Source: Photorhabdus heterorhabditis
GTDB taxonomy: Bacteria > Pseudomonadota > Gammaproteobacteria > Enterobacterales > Enterobacteriaceae
Assembly (NCBI RefSeq): GCF_018448905.1
Contig: NZ_RCWA01000011.1
Location: forward strand, 62,001-126,000
Reading direction: 5' to 3'
Length of the DNA stretch: 64,000 bases
Shown here: piece after piece, positions 39,719 through 48,644 of the stretch
Layout: each line of letters opens with the position of its first letter
Position numbering within the stretch: position 1 is the first letter of the stretch
Translations under genes and position numbers: made by a program
The notes under the pieces: generated by a model
What the model saw: the letters and a program-made list of their open reading frames with translations, nothing else
Database searches by the model: none
Told to the model about the DNA's origin: nothing

Positions 39719-39780
39719 GACAATTTATTGAATATAATTAAATTAATTTTACCCTGATGAAGTTTAAATTTGAGGAAATG

Positions 39781-40422
39781 ATGAGAAAATTGATTCTTTG
39801 TAGCGTTATGGCTTTTGCTTTAACAGGATGTAAAACAGAACTAAGCACTTCAGTATCTGTTAGCGATCTTTTATCTGAACAGGTAAAGGTAGTGACATCT
39901 GATTTATTGGTTGAAGTCAGTGCTTGTGGTGATTATCAAGATTCTAGGCAGCCCTCAAAATCTCTGTTAGAGGCTCAGGCAAAAGTACCGGATATTTTTA
40001 CCAGTGCGGAATATGTAGAATGTTTCAGAAAAGATATGGATTCATTTGCTCATTTTAAAATCCCTGTAAGTGTAGGGAACTCAAATGATAATGGTTCTAC
40101 TAAGGGAATTCACCTTTACGGTAATAATGCAGATATTTTGGCGATCAGCATACCCAAAGAGATGAAGAAAAAAATTAACAAGGCAGATAGTTCTATTGCA
40201 GCAAAAACTAAAATCTCAATTAACGTTAAGAACGATACAGATAAGATTTTGAACATGACCGGTTTATCCGTGTTCCTTAATGATAAAAATCCGATGGTGA
40301 TATCGAATTTCGGTTTGAAAGCTGGGAGTGAAATAAAATTAACTTTGTCCAATGTGTCTGTTGCATCTGCATTAGATGAACGTTTTGATTTCACACCTGT
40401 ACTAATGGCAATGCCTGAGTAA
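39781..40422 (+). CDS. Lipoprotein, phage-type family
   Basis: 213 residues with a lipoprotein signal (MRKLILCSVMAFALTGCK, lipobox ALTGC). The mature part has SVSVSDLLSEQVKVVTSDLL and a paired-cysteine region (VSACGDYQDSRQPSKSLLEA, then EYVECFRKDMDSFAHFKIPV). From memory this resembles lipoproteins found with phages and phage-like regions in enterics, but no other phage gene is nearby. GAGG upstream fits ATG 39781; ATG 39778 is also possible. Function unknown. Confidence 0.7.
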   Translation: MRKLILCSVMAFALTGCKTELSTSVSVSDLLSEQVKVVTSDLLVEVSACGDYQDSRQPSKSLLEAQAKVPDIFTSAEYVECFRKDMDSFAHFKIPVSVGNSNDNGSTKGIHLYGNNADILAISIPKEMKKKINKADSSIAAKTKISINVKNDTDKILNMTGLSVFLNDKNPMVISNFGLKAGSEIKLTLSNVSVASALDERFDFTPVLMAMPE

Positions 40423-40508
40423 ATAGAAAGGTGATTTTTTTGCTACTGCTAGGTTTATTGTAAATAAAACATCATAAAGCAGAAAAATAAATAGTAATCT
40501 AAAAGATA

Positions 40509-40631
40509 TATACCCAATGGATTTCAAGATGGATCGAGACGGCAAGGGAGCGAATCCCCGGGAGCATAGCAAACTATGTGACCGGGGTGAGTGCAGCCAA
40601 CAAAGAGGCAACTTGAAAGATAACGGGTATA
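40509..40631 (+). repeat. ERIC repeat, subfamily A, first of a tandem pair
   Basis: Type A copy (GGATCGAGACGG) that lacks one GTGAGTGAGTGC repeat unit on the right arm. Its terminal TATA is shared with the start of the next element. Confidence 0.9.
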
Positions 40632-40755
40632 TACCCAATAGATTTCAATTTGCAGCGCGGCGGCAAGTGAACGCATCCCCGGGAGCATAGAGAACTATGT
40701 GACTGGGGTAAGTGAACGCAGCCAACAAAGCAGCAATTTGAAAGATGAAGGGTAT
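40630..40755 (+). repeat. ERIC repeat, subfamily B, second of a tandem pair
   Basis: Type B copy beginning in the last TA of the preceding type A copy, same orientation. Confidence 0.9.
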
Positions 40756-40825
40756 AGTTGATAAATAAGATAAAATCATTAGTGAATCACAGATATTAAA
40801 CGTAACTGATTAAGGGAGAAGGAAT

Positions 40826-40910
40826 ATGAATTAAGAAAACCCTCTTATTAACGGTACTGTTTTTTCTGTTTTTGGTATCGCTGCGGACTACTGGAAAGTC
40901 TCTTCTATAA
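40826..40910 (+). pseudogene. Frameshifted signal-peptide remnant
   Basis: A good ribosome binding site (GGGAGAAGGAAT) leads into ATGAAT followed at once by TAA. If one T (40831 or 40832) is removed the frame reads M-N-KKTLLLTVLFFLFLVSLR and ends at TAA 40910. This looks like the start of a lost secreted-protein gene; the rest is missing. Confidence 0.4.
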
Positions 40911-40949
40911 CTAGAGCTTACTTTGAATAAATTTTATAGAGGGTGAAAG

Positions 40950-41597
40950 ATGTTAAAGAAAATTGCTGTTACTTTGTTGTTGGTGTCCGCCAGCGCCCAT
41001 TCCGCGAGTTTTGATTGCACCAAAGCTACCAGTGAAGCTGAGATGCTAATCTGTGCGACTCCTGAGCTATCCCAGTCTGACGATAACCTATATGTTGATT
41101 ACCTTAGAGCTAAGCAGGCTACTGATAACAGCGTTGACTTCAAAGCGCTGACGAAGCAAAACTGGAAACTTCGCGAGAAATGCACCACTGTTAAATGTCT
41201 TCAGGACTGGTATCAGAGATCATTTGAAATGTACAGGCAGATCGCCGCTAATACTATAGAAAACTGCTATAAAGAAAGACAAAAAATCATTCTAGCTGGA
41301 ACTTTGCTGAGGATTACTTATCCCGGTCCACCGAATTACGAAAGCGTGGAAAATGGGGATACCCCTGAACCTTATTGGGTGTTACAGCCGGATAATCCGA
41401 TTAAGTGTGCGAAGGGAGCGCCAGACTGGGGTGATCGTAACTTTATGCAACTGGTAGTTCCGTCTGACTTTTATGATGAGTACAGAAGTCTGCTTGGTCA
41501 CCGCGTGAGTGTAACCGGGAAAATTATGTATGCAGTTAGTGGTCATCACCATACACCACTGATGATTGATAGCCAACGCATTGACGCAGTTAACTAA
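40950..41597 (+). CDS. LprI-like/DUF4431 domain periplasmic protein
   Basis: 215 residues with signal peptide MLKKIAVTLLLVSASAHS. The N-terminal part (SFDCTKATSEAEMLICATPE) resembles LprI/DUF1311 lysozyme-inhibitor-like domains with paired cysteines; the C-terminal part (ILAGTLLRITYPGPPNYESV, then EPYWVLQPDNP) matches the DUF4431 type. The role is unknown; a periplasmic inhibitor or immunity function would fit the N-terminal domain but is inference. A tnpB remnant begins immediately after its stop. Confidence 0.7.
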   Translation: MLKKIAVTLLLVSASAHSASFDCTKATSEAEMLICATPELSQSDDNLYVDYLRAKQATDNSVDFKALTKQNWKLREKCTTVKCLQDWYQRSFEMYRQIAANTIENCYKERQKIILAGTLLRITYPGPPNYESVENGDTPEPYWVLQPDNPIKCAKGAPDWGDRNFMQLVVPSDFYDEYRSLLGHRVSVTGKIMYAVSGHHHTPLMIDSQRIDAVN

Positions 41598-41756
41598 ATT
41601 CACAAAGTCACGACGACAATCAGCAAAAATTGCACCATGATTGTCATTGAAGACTTAAAGGTTGCCAACATGCCAAAGTCAGAAATGTGCTGGCTGTGGG
41701 CATACATCGAAGGAAAACCGTCTGTTACAAAGTCAGTTGGCGTGTCAGAAATATGG
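41598..41756 (+). pseudogene. IS200/IS605-type tnpB remnant, left part
   Basis: The frame from 41598 reads HKVTTTISKNC then IVIEDLKVANMPKS, which corresponds to the conserved HK(L)TT...ViEDLkv.nMsKS block of TnpB/OrfB proteins. It then breaks. In another frame at 41681 it reads RNVLAVG, resembling the RNILAAGH motif near the TnpB C-terminus. The catalytic context is lost, so the remnant is inactive. Confidence 0.65.
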
Positions 41757-41886
41757 ATAAATCCCCAATGGATTTCAAGATGTATCGCGACGGCAAGGGA
41801 GCAAATCCCCGGGAGCATAGATAACGATGTGACTGGGGTAAGTGAACGCAGCCAACAAAGCAGCAGCTTGAAAGATGAAGGGTATA
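41757..41886 (+). repeat. Chimeric ERIC repeat (A left, B right)
   Basis: The left half is type A (GTATCGCGACGGCAAGGGAG, one change) and the right half is type B (GATGTGACTGGGGTAAGTGA to AAGGGTATA). The opening TATACCC is degraded to ATAAATCCCC. The switch is near the central ATAGATAA. Confidence 0.8.
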
Positions 41887-41953
41887 GATAATTCTGTGAC
41901 CGGGGTGAGTGAGTGCAGCCAACAAAGAGGCAACTTGAAATATAGCAGGTATA
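41887..41953 (+). repeat. Right half of an ERIC repeat, subfamily A
   Basis: Begins GATAATTCTGTGACCGGGGT and ends GCAGGTATA. It completes the type A left half of the preceding element, as if a type B half had been placed inside a type A copy. Confidence 0.8.
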
Positions 41954-42051
41954 CAGCGAATGCCAATATCAACAGCTTTCGTAACATTTTGGCGGCGTGG
42001 CACACCGTGCTTGCCTGTGGAGGAAGGGGGCAGTCAGGCCGTCCGTTCAGG
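41950..42051 (+). pseudogene. IS200/IS605-type tnpB remnant, C-terminal part
   Basis: Reads YTANANINSFRNILAAWH then TVLACGGRGQSGRP, a close match to the C-terminal end of TnpB proteins (GYTANADiNAArNILAaGHtvLACGG). The zinc-finger cysteines that normally precede TANAD are missing; the ERIC repeats abut this point, their terminal TATA coinciding with the tyrosine codon. Confidence 0.75.
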
Positions 42052-42107
42052 ATAATATGGAATTGTATTCTTGGTTATGCTTATAAAATCATGGAGATAT
42101 CTCTAAA

Positions 42108-42776
42108 ATGCGTCTCTTATTAGTAGAAGATCACCCTGAATTATTGCATTGGCTGCAAAAAGCACTAAGCAGTGCGGGGTTTGCTGTAGATGTAGCGAGT
42201 GATGGCATAGTGGCTGATCAATTATTGCAGACAGAAAACTATGCATTGTTGATTTTAGATGTTGCTTTGCCAAGGCTGGATGGTCTTTCACTATTGGTTC
42301 GTTTGCGTAAGCGAGGGCAAAATTTGCCGGTATTATTATTAACGGCTAAAGCCGATGTTTCTGACCGGGTAAAAGGGCTCAATTCTGGCGCTGATGATTA
42401 TCTGACTAAGCCTTTTGATTTACAGGAATTGGAAGCACGTATCCGGGCGTTACTTAGGCGTAGTACAGGTATTCCACAGGAGATTCTGGCATTTGGTTCC
42501 CTTGTTTATCAGGATGAAGGTTATTTTATGCTAAATGATGAACCATTAGCATTAACTCCACGTGAGCTTTCAGTTCTGACAACATTATTCCATCGTCGGG
42601 GAAGACCTGTTTCTAAGCAACAGCTCTTTGAACAAGTATTTGCACTGTCAGATGAAGCGAATCCACAAAGTATCGAACTTTATGTACATCGGGTTCGGAA
42701 GAAATTATCAGGTAGTAATGTAGGGATTAGCACGCTACGGGGGTTAGGTTATCGTCTAGAGTGCCAGAACGAATGA
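42108..42776 (+). CDS. tctD: Response regulator TctD
   Basis: OmpR-family regulator, 222 residues. The receiver domain has the phosphorylated Asp51 in LLILDVALPRLDG and the KPFDLQELEARI segment; the C-terminal winged helix has LTPRELSVLTTLF and IELYVHRVRKKL. It is the best match to TctD of the tctDE system that controls tctCBA. The tctE start overlaps its stop (ATGA). The partner sensor is interrupted. Confidence 0.88.
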   Translation: MRLLLVEDHPELLHWLQKALSSAGFAVDVASDGIVADQLLQTENYALLILDVALPRLDGLSLLVRLRKRGQNLPVLLLTAKADVSDRVKGLNSGADDYLTKPFDLQELEARIRALLRRSTGIPQEILAFGSLVYQDEGYFMLNDEPLALTPRELSVLTTLFHRRGRPVSKQQLFEQVFALSDEANPQSIELYVHRVRKKLSGSNVGISTLRGLGYRLECQNE

Positions 42777-44194
42777 GATTACTCAAAATACCAAAGTCAT
42801 TGTTTCATCAGTTGCTTTTGTTTTTCGGTGTTCCACTGTTTTTATTAGGTGGTCTATCTGTCTATACCCATTATTTTAGTGCGAAAAATGCGGCGACATT
42901 GGCCTATGATCGCACGTTATTGGCATCTGCCCGCACAGTGGCAGAGCGGCTGACAGTTGAGAATAACCGATTAATTGTTGATGTACCTTATGTAGTCTTG
43001 GATAGCTTTGAGCGAAATATGAATGATCGACTTTTCTATCAGGTGTTATCCCCTCAGGGAAAAACAATTTCTGGTTATGATGATTTACCATTGATACCTG
43101 AACATGCGCTTCGATCTAATTTATACACGGCTTTGGTTTATTTTTATGATGCTGAATATCATGGTCAACCTATCCGGGTCGCTGCATTTTATCAGCCGAT
43201 CAATGAAGGTGGAATCATGGGTATGGCGTTAATATTGGTCGCTGAAACAGTGGCTTCACGTCATTATCTTGCACAACAATTATTAATATCATCGTTGATG
43301 AGCCAAGGAACGGTTGTTGGGCTAACTTTGATTCTGGCTTATTTTTTGTTGAAACAATTACTTAAACCACTATATAGACTTTCCGGTGTTATGGTTCGTC
43401 GTTCCGCTAATGATCTGACTCCGTTACCGGACATGCTACCGTGGTCGGAACTTTCCCCGTTATTACATGCGATTAATCGCTATATAGAACGGCTGAAATT
43501 GATGGTTAGCCGGTAAGAGAGATTCAGTGCGGATGCTTCTCATCAACTCAGAACACCATTAACGGTATTAAAAACTCAGGTTGCGGTAGCACTTGCCAGT
43601 AAAGATCCTGAACAGTGGAAAGAAAGTTTACAGGCCATCGATAGCACATTGGATAGTACGATTTCTCTGACAGACCGTTTATTGCAGCTTTCTCGTTTGA
43701 AAGCGCATGAAAAAGAGGCCGTTCAGGATTATAAACCAGTCAATTTAGTTGAATTGTTGCAACAGGCGTGTTTTTCGCGTTTGCGACAGGCTGAAAGTAA
43801 GAATATTGATTTAGGTTATGAAGGGGAAAATACTCAATGGATAAAGGGAGAACCTGTACTACTGACAGAAATGTGCGCAAATCTGTTGGACAATGCGATT
43901 AAATATACTCCGGAAGGAGGAATGGTCACTGCCAGAGTTATTATTAGTCCTTGTAAGACGTATTGCTATTTGGAAGTAGATGACAGTGGACCAGGAATTG
44001 CTGAAGAAGAAGTCAGTTTGTCACTTATGGCTTTTAATCGTCTTGATAATGCCGCAGGACATGAAGGCGCAGGATTAGGATTGGCTCTGGTAAAAGATAT
44101 TAGTATTTATCATGGCACTCATCCCCAATTACTACCCAGCAAAACACTGGGCGGTTTACTGGTAAGAATTCCTTTCAGGTTTTCTGATGATTAA
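42773..44194 (+). pseudogene. tctE: Sensor kinase TctE interrupted by a stop codon
   Basis: The reading frame is that of a full TctE-type histidine kinase, about 470 codons, but TAA at 43514-43516 interrupts it. The first part has two membrane helices around a periplasmic domain. After the stop the same frame continues ERFSADASHQLRTPLTVLKT, the H-box, with the histidine codon at 43541, and then NLLDNAIKYTPEGG and the ATPase domain to 44194. Family members have Gln or Arg at this site, so a CAA to TAA change is likely. No start codon precedes the H-box in the second part. Without readthrough the kinase is inactive. Confidence 0.85.
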
Positions 44195-45089
44195 TTTCCT
44201 GAGATTTTGCTGTCTTAGGTCTAATAAGCGGAGTACGAAGTTGTTGTGCCAGCACAACACCTAGCAAGGTTATGCCACCGCCGATCAGGTGATAGCTGTG
44301 CATTTTTTCATGCAGAACCAGAATAGCGATAATAGCTGTGAATACTGGGGCCAGATTCATAAATATGGAAGTAGTATTAGCGCCAAGTTTTATGACACCT
44401 TGTATCCATAAATAAGGTGCGAGGATTGAGGCTGGAATACCTGCAAATAAGACTAACGGAATATTGTTAGCATTTAATTGAATATCTTTTGTCAACAGGA
44501 AATTTGGTAGTAATAACAGGACCGCGAAAGCAATTTGCACATATAGGGATTGCCAGTTTGGTAACGGAATAGACCAATGTTTAGTTAATACGCCATATAG
44601 AGCATAGGAGACAGAAGCAAGAAACATCATCAGTTCACCACGGCCTAAACCGTGTTGCAGTAATGATAAGGGATCACCGGTACTGACCAGCCAAACTAAA
44701 CCAAACAGAGATAAAACAGTACCGAAAGCAATACCAACGGTGGGGATAACACGTAAAACAAATATACTGATAACGACAGTTAAAAGAGGAATAAGTGAGT
44801 TAAGAATTCCCATAAATGTTGCGCTGACACTATGCGCAGCGTAATAAGCCAAGCTTTGATAGAGCACCATACCCAGTGCACCAAGAATTAATAGCTTCCA
44901 CCAATATTGGCGGATAGTTTTCCATTGGCGAATAACAGGTAGTGCAACAAAAGGAGTTAATGTGAGAAAGGCTAGGAGCCAGCGGTAAAAAGAGATTGCA
45001 GCGGGATCAATAGCAGTGGTAGCAGCTTTACTCACCACGGCATTGATCGACCAGATTAGGACGGCTAGAAACGGGAAAAACATATTCAT
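44175..45089 (-). CDS. EamA/DMT family transporter
   Basis: Inner-membrane protein of about 304 residues with ten predicted helices in two EamA repeats, a drug/metabolite transporter. Seen: AVLIWSINAVVSKAATTAID at the N-terminus and FAGIPASILAPYLWIQGVIK in the second repeat. The start at 45089 gives MNMFFP; ATG 45104 is in frame upstream. It converges with tctE, overlapping its end by 20 bp. The substrate is unknown. Confidence 0.87.
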   Translation of the reverse strand: MNMFFPFLAVLIWSINAVVSKAATTAIDPAAISFYRWLLAFLTLTPFVALPVIRQWKTIRQYWWKLLILGALGMVLYQSLAYYAAHSVSATFMGILNSLIPLLTVVISIFVLRVIPTVGIAFGTVLSLFGLVWLVSTGDPLSLLQHGLGRGELMMFLASVSYALYGVLTKHWSIPLPNWQSLYVQIAFAVLLLLPNFLLTKDIQLNANNIPLVLFAGIPASILAPYLWIQGVIKLGANTTSIFMNLAPVFTAIIAILVLHEKMHSYHLIGGGITLLGVVLAQQLRTPLIRPKTAKSQEINHQKT

Positions 45090-45148
45090 ATAGATGAGTC
45101 GCATTGAGAGAAAAATGGGAGCTTAGTTTAACAGTGTTTGATTTATTA

Positions 45149-45230
45149 TATACCCAATAGATTTCAAGTTGCAGTGCGGCGGCAAGTGAACGCAGCCAAC
45201 AAAGCAGCAACTTGAAGGATGAAAGGTATA
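45149..45230 (+). repeat. ERIC repeat, short form with internal deletion
   Basis: 82-bp type B copy with the same deletion as the one at 23843-23924: GGCAAGTGAACGCAGCCAAC joins the left and right arms directly. Confidence 0.87.
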
Positions 45231-45359
45231 TCTATAAATATCATACAAAACATAAATATAAATTATAATAAATGAAATTCTTATCTATACTATAGAGGAG
45301 CTATTTGAAAAATTGTTGTTTACCAACATAACTAACTTTTTACATTTAAGGAGTTAAAT

Positions 45360-45644
45360 ATGCCAGCAGCTCAAGCTTACGCTCCACCTGGTTTTTGGGG
45401 GCCTTGGATCGATTTACAAGGATGGTTCGGCAACAGCCACAGTGTTAGATATTCTTTTGATACAGAATCACAGGCTCCATCTACTTTTTCCGTGGAAATA
45501 CGATATGTAGATGAACCAGCACTAAAAACCATACAAACTATAGGTCCTGGTAATTATCTGGTCCGTAGTAACGGAGGGATAGGAGTAGATAGAATAAGGT
45601 GTAAAAGTCATTCTATAGGGCAAAACATTAGAATTACTTGGTAA
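45360..45644 (+). CDS. Hypothetical small protein
   Basis: 94 residues, not recognised. AAGGAG 7 nt before the ATG is a strong ribosome binding site, which supports a real gene. No signal peptide; the protein is rich in aromatic and beta-forming residues (GFWGPWIDLQGWFGNSHSV, FSVEIRYVDEPALKTIQTIG) and probably a compact beta fold. It lies in accessory DNA before a lipoprotein gene. Confidence 0.65.
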   Translation: MPAAQAYAPPGFWGPWIDLQGWFGNSHSVRYSFDTESQAPSTFSVEIRYVDEPALKTIQTIGPGNYLVRSNGGIGVDRIRCKSHSIGQNIRITW

Positions 45645-45736
45645 TTTATTTTAATGTAATGCTAATTACAGCCTTACTTGAGTTTTAAGTAGGGCTTATA
45701 TTATGTGAAATTGTTCAATATTGTAGGATCGAAATT

Positions 45737-46132
45737 ATGAGAAGTTTATTGGTTATTATGTTACTTCTATCTGTCATAACAGGGTGCTCCAGTAATCCAG
45801 ATAAACAAGTACAAATAGAACAAGGGCTGAAATTTGCATTTTCATCCGGTGATAAATTTATTTTAACTCAAGCCTGTACAGCTCAAATCGATTATTTAGG
45901 GGCAGATGAAAGTGGCAATAACCAATTAGCAATAGTGGTGAAAAAAGATAAACCCTGTTTTCCCCACCTTGATACTTTAATCAATAAAAATGTCGGCTCC
46001 CAAGTGACAATATCGTTTAAAGGTATACCTATTATCTCGAATACTATCCAAACTGCCTTAGGTCCTTCATTCAGAATGTCGATAAAAGATACAGAGCAAG
46101 CTATGAATATTGTGAATGCGTTAAAAAATTAA
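45737..46132 (+). CDS. Putative lipoprotein with SecDF-P1-like domain
   Basis: 131 residues. Lipoprotein signal ending in VITGC (residue 17). The mature part ends VTISFKGIPIISNTIQTALG, then FRMSIKDTEQAMNIVNAL, which resembles the head subdomain of the SecDF periplasmic domain that also occurs in stand-alone proteins. This likeness is from memory. Function unknown. Confidence 0.65.
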   Translation: MRSLLVIMLLLSVITGCSSNPDKQVQIEQGLKFAFSSGDKFILTQACTAQIDYLGADESGNNQLAIVVKKDKPCFPHLDTLINKNVGSQVTISFKGIPIISNTIQTALGPSFRMSIKDTEQAMNIVNALKN

Positions 46133-46231
46133 ATAGTCATCAATTTTTCATTAAGAAAATCAACAGCATCATAGGACATGGCTTAAAACCTTTATACGTA
46201 GATTCTGGTTACTTGTGGTTTATCCATTATC

Positions 46232-46360
46232 TCTTTGCTAGAGCTGGTAAAAACCGTCAATGAAGTCGCTTTTGATGTCGGTTACAGCTCATCTTTTGCT
46301 TTTATTGCGATTTTTCAGCAACCGGCAGGTACTACACTGGATAGTTTCAGAAAAAGTTAA
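46232..46360 (+). pseudogene. AraC-family regulator remnant
   Basis: The frame reads LVKTVNEVAFDVGYSSSFAF, IAIFQQPAGTTLDSFRKS and stops at 46360. This is the C-terminal helix-turn-helix of an AraC-type regulator without the rest of the protein; one helix is altered (QQPAGTT where GvTP is usual). It precedes pdxB. Confidence 0.7.
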
Positions 46361-46449
46361 TAATAAAAGAAACTGTCATTATGGGTTTTGTTATGATTAA
46401 GTGGCAAAATAGCAGGCTATGCCCGTTTTATGCCACAGGATGGAATTAA

Positions 46450-47577
46450 GTGAAGATTCTGGTTGATGAAAATATGCCTTATGCTGAGCAACTGTTTCAG
46501 CAATTGGGGGATGTGCAGGCTATTCCGGGGCGTCCGGTGCCGGAAGATGTACTGGATCATGCTGATGCATTTATGGTCCGCTCAGTGACTAAAGTTGATG
46601 AAAAATTGTTGAAAGGTAGCACGATAAAATTCATCGGTACGGCAACGGCGGGTACTGACCATGTAGATCAGCGGTGGTTATCTCAGGCAGGAATCGGGTT
46701 TTCTGCGGCACCGGGATGCAATGCTATTGCTGTGGTTGAATATGTCTTCTCAGCGTTAATGTTGCTGGCAGAACGTGACAATTTTGAACTCAAAGATAAA
46801 GTTGTAGGGATTGTCGGTGTTGGTAATGTTGGTAGCAGGCTGGCAGAACGGTTATCCGTCCTTGGCATCCAGATACTCTTATGTGATCCACCAAGAGCTG
46901 ACAGAGGGGACGTGGGTGAATTTTGGCCACTAGAAAAACTAGTCAAAGAGGCTGATATTCTTACATTCCACACGCCACTCAATAAATCAGGTCCGTATAA
47001 AACACATCATTTGGTGAGTACTGAATTGTTGTCAGCTTTACCGGATAACCGCATATTGATTAATGCCAGCCGTGGCGAAGTTGTTGATAATCAGGCACTG
47101 CTTGCTGAGCTGGAATCTGGTAAAAAACTCAGTGTTGTTTTAGATGTTTGGGAACCGGAACCTGATTTATCTCTGCCATTACTGGAGTTAGTTGATATTG
47201 GTACACCGCATATCGCGGGATACACGCTTGAAGGTAAGGCTCGTGGTACCACTCAGGTATATGAGGCTTACTGCGAATTTCTCGGTCAATCCGATAAAGT
47301 TGCCTTATCTGATTTGTTGCCTGAGCCAGATTTCAGTCGTATTACCCTACAGGGAAGGGTGACTCAAAGCACACTGAAACGGTTGATACATTTAGTGTAT
47401 GATGTGCGCCGTGATGATGCCCCGTTACGGCAAGTTGCTGGTCAGAAAGGTCAATTTGATCATCTGCGCAAAAACTATTTGGAACGTCGGGAATGGTCAT
47501 CTTTGACTGTGTGTTGTGATAATAAAGAGAGTGCCGAGTTGTTAGCTGCTCTTGGTTTTAGTACAGAGCTGATTTAA
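46450..47577 (+). CDS. pdxB: Erythronate-4-phosphate dehydrogenase
   Basis: Second step of the DXP-dependent pyridoxal phosphate pathway; oxidises 4-phosphoerythronate with NAD. 375 residues starting at GTG 46450 ([16 protein letters not shown]). D-2-hydroxyacid dehydrogenase motifs: [16 protein letters not shown] for NAD and [14 protein letters not shown], with catalytic His in [15 protein letters not shown]. First gene of the conserved pdxB-usg-truA-dedA-accD-folC-dedD-cvpA-purF-ubiX string. Confidence 0.96.
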   Translation: MKILVDENMPYAEQLFQQLGDVQAIPGRPVPEDVLDHADAFMVRSVTKVDEKLLKGSTIKFIGTATAGTDHVDQRWLSQAGIGFSAAPGCNAIAVVEYVFSALMLLAERDNFELKDKVVGIVGVGNVGSRLAERLSVLGIQILLCDPPRADRGDVGEFWPLEKLVKEADILTFHTPLNKSGPYKTHHLVSTELLSALPDNRILINASRGEVVDNQALLAELESGKKLSVVLDVWEPEPDLSLPLLELVDIGTPHIAGYTLEGKARGTTQVYEAYCEFLGQSDKVALSDLLPEPDFSRITLQGRVTQSTLKRLIHLVYDVRRDDAPLRQVAGQKGQFDHLRKNYLERREWSSLTVCCDNKESAELLAALGFSTELI

Positions 47578-47633
47578 TCCGTGTAGAAATATGTCTACAT
47601 GCCAGAAAGAAAAATAAGGTGGAGAAAACCAAC

Positions 47634-48644
47634 ATGTCAGAAGGTTGGAATATTGCTCTGTTGGGTGCGACAGGTGCAGTAGGTGAAGCGATACTGGCGT
47701 TATTACAGGAACGTCAGTTTCCTGTTGGTGAATTGTATCCTCTTGCCAGTGAACGCAGTGCTGGTGAAAATTTGCGTTTTAATGGTAAAAATTTAATTGT
47801 CCGTGATGCCGCTGATTTTGATTGGTCGCAGGTACAGCTCGCTTTTTTTGTGGCTGGAATGGAAGCTACGGCACAATATGCTGAAAAAGCGGCGGAAGAA
47901 GGCTGTTTGGTCATTGATAGCAGTGGATTATTTGCTATGGAACCGGATGTGCCTTTGGTTGTTCCAGGTGTTAACCCTCATGCTTTGGCGGATTATCGCA
48001 ATCGTAATATTATTGCTTTGGCAGATAGTATGACCAGTCAGGTACTGACAGCGATAAAACCGCTGGTTGATGCGGCTGGAATTGCACGTTTGCATTTGAC
48101 CAATCTGTTCTCTGTTTCTATTCACGGTAAAGCGGCAGTTAATGAATTAGCTGGACAGAGTGCCCGTTTACTAAATGGTATTCCACCAGAGCCGGGCCGC
48201 TTCAGCAAACAATTGGCGTTTAATCTTTTGCCGTTGCTGACGGATGCTGAAGGCTCAGTGAGTGAAGAGCGCCGTCTTGTAGATCAGGTGCGCAAGGTTT
48301 TACAGGATGAAGGATTACCGATTTCAGTCAGTTGTGTCCAATCTTCTGTTTTTTATGGCAATGTTCAGGTAGTCCATTTGGAAACATTACGTCCGGTTGG
48401 TGTGGAAGAAGCCCGCGAGGAACTGGAACGGATAGTTGATATTAATGTCTCAGATGAAGGTGATTATCCAACACCGGTGACAGAAGCGTCTGGTAATGAT
48501 TTGTTGAGTATTGGTTGCTTGCGCAATGATTACGGAATGCCAGAAGTATTGCAGTTCTGGTCTGTAGCCGACAATATCCGTTTTGGTGGCGCGTTGATGG
48601 CTATCGAGACAGCCGAAAAACTGATGCAGGAGCAATTTTACTGA
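47634..48644 (+). CDS. usg: Usg protein, aspartate-semialdehyde dehydrogenase homologue
   Basis: 336 residues; homologous to aspartate-semialdehyde dehydrogenase but probably without that activity. The N-terminal NADP fold ([18 protein letters not shown]) is intact, but the position of the catalytic cysteine reads [15 protein letters not shown] with no Cys, as in E. coli Usg. The start at 47634 follows AAGGTGGAG. The stop overlaps the truA start. Its function is unknown. Confidence 0.93.
   Translation: MSEGWNIALLGATGAVGEAILALLQERQFPVGELYPLASERSAGENLRFNGKNLIVRDAADFDWSQVQLAFFVAGMEATAQYAEKAAEEGCLVIDSSGLFAMEPDVPLVVPGVNPHALADYRNRNIIALADSMTSQVLTAIKPLVDAAGIARLHLTNLFSVSIHGKAAVNELAGQSARLLNGIPPEPGRFSKQLAFNLLPLLTDAEGSVSEERRLVDQVRKVLQDEGLPISVSCVQSSVFYGNVQVVHLETLRPVGVEEAREELERIVDINVSDEGDYPTPVTEASGNDLLSIGCLRNDYGMPEVLQFWSVADNIRFGGALMAIETAEKLMQEQFY

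Noticed and set aside
41637-41891. 84-codon open frame as an independent gene
   Set aside because: Its first part is a tnpB fragment and the rest is ERIC sequence.
40509-41953. Clustered repeats as a possible CRISPR array
   Set aside because: The repeats are 120-130 bp ERIC palindromes without regular short spacers, and no cas gene is in the window.
43649-44194. C-terminal part of tctE as a separate kinase gene
   Set aside because: It would start at TTG after the H-box, so it lacks the phospho-acceptor histidine; it is the same frame as the upstream part with one stop codon between.
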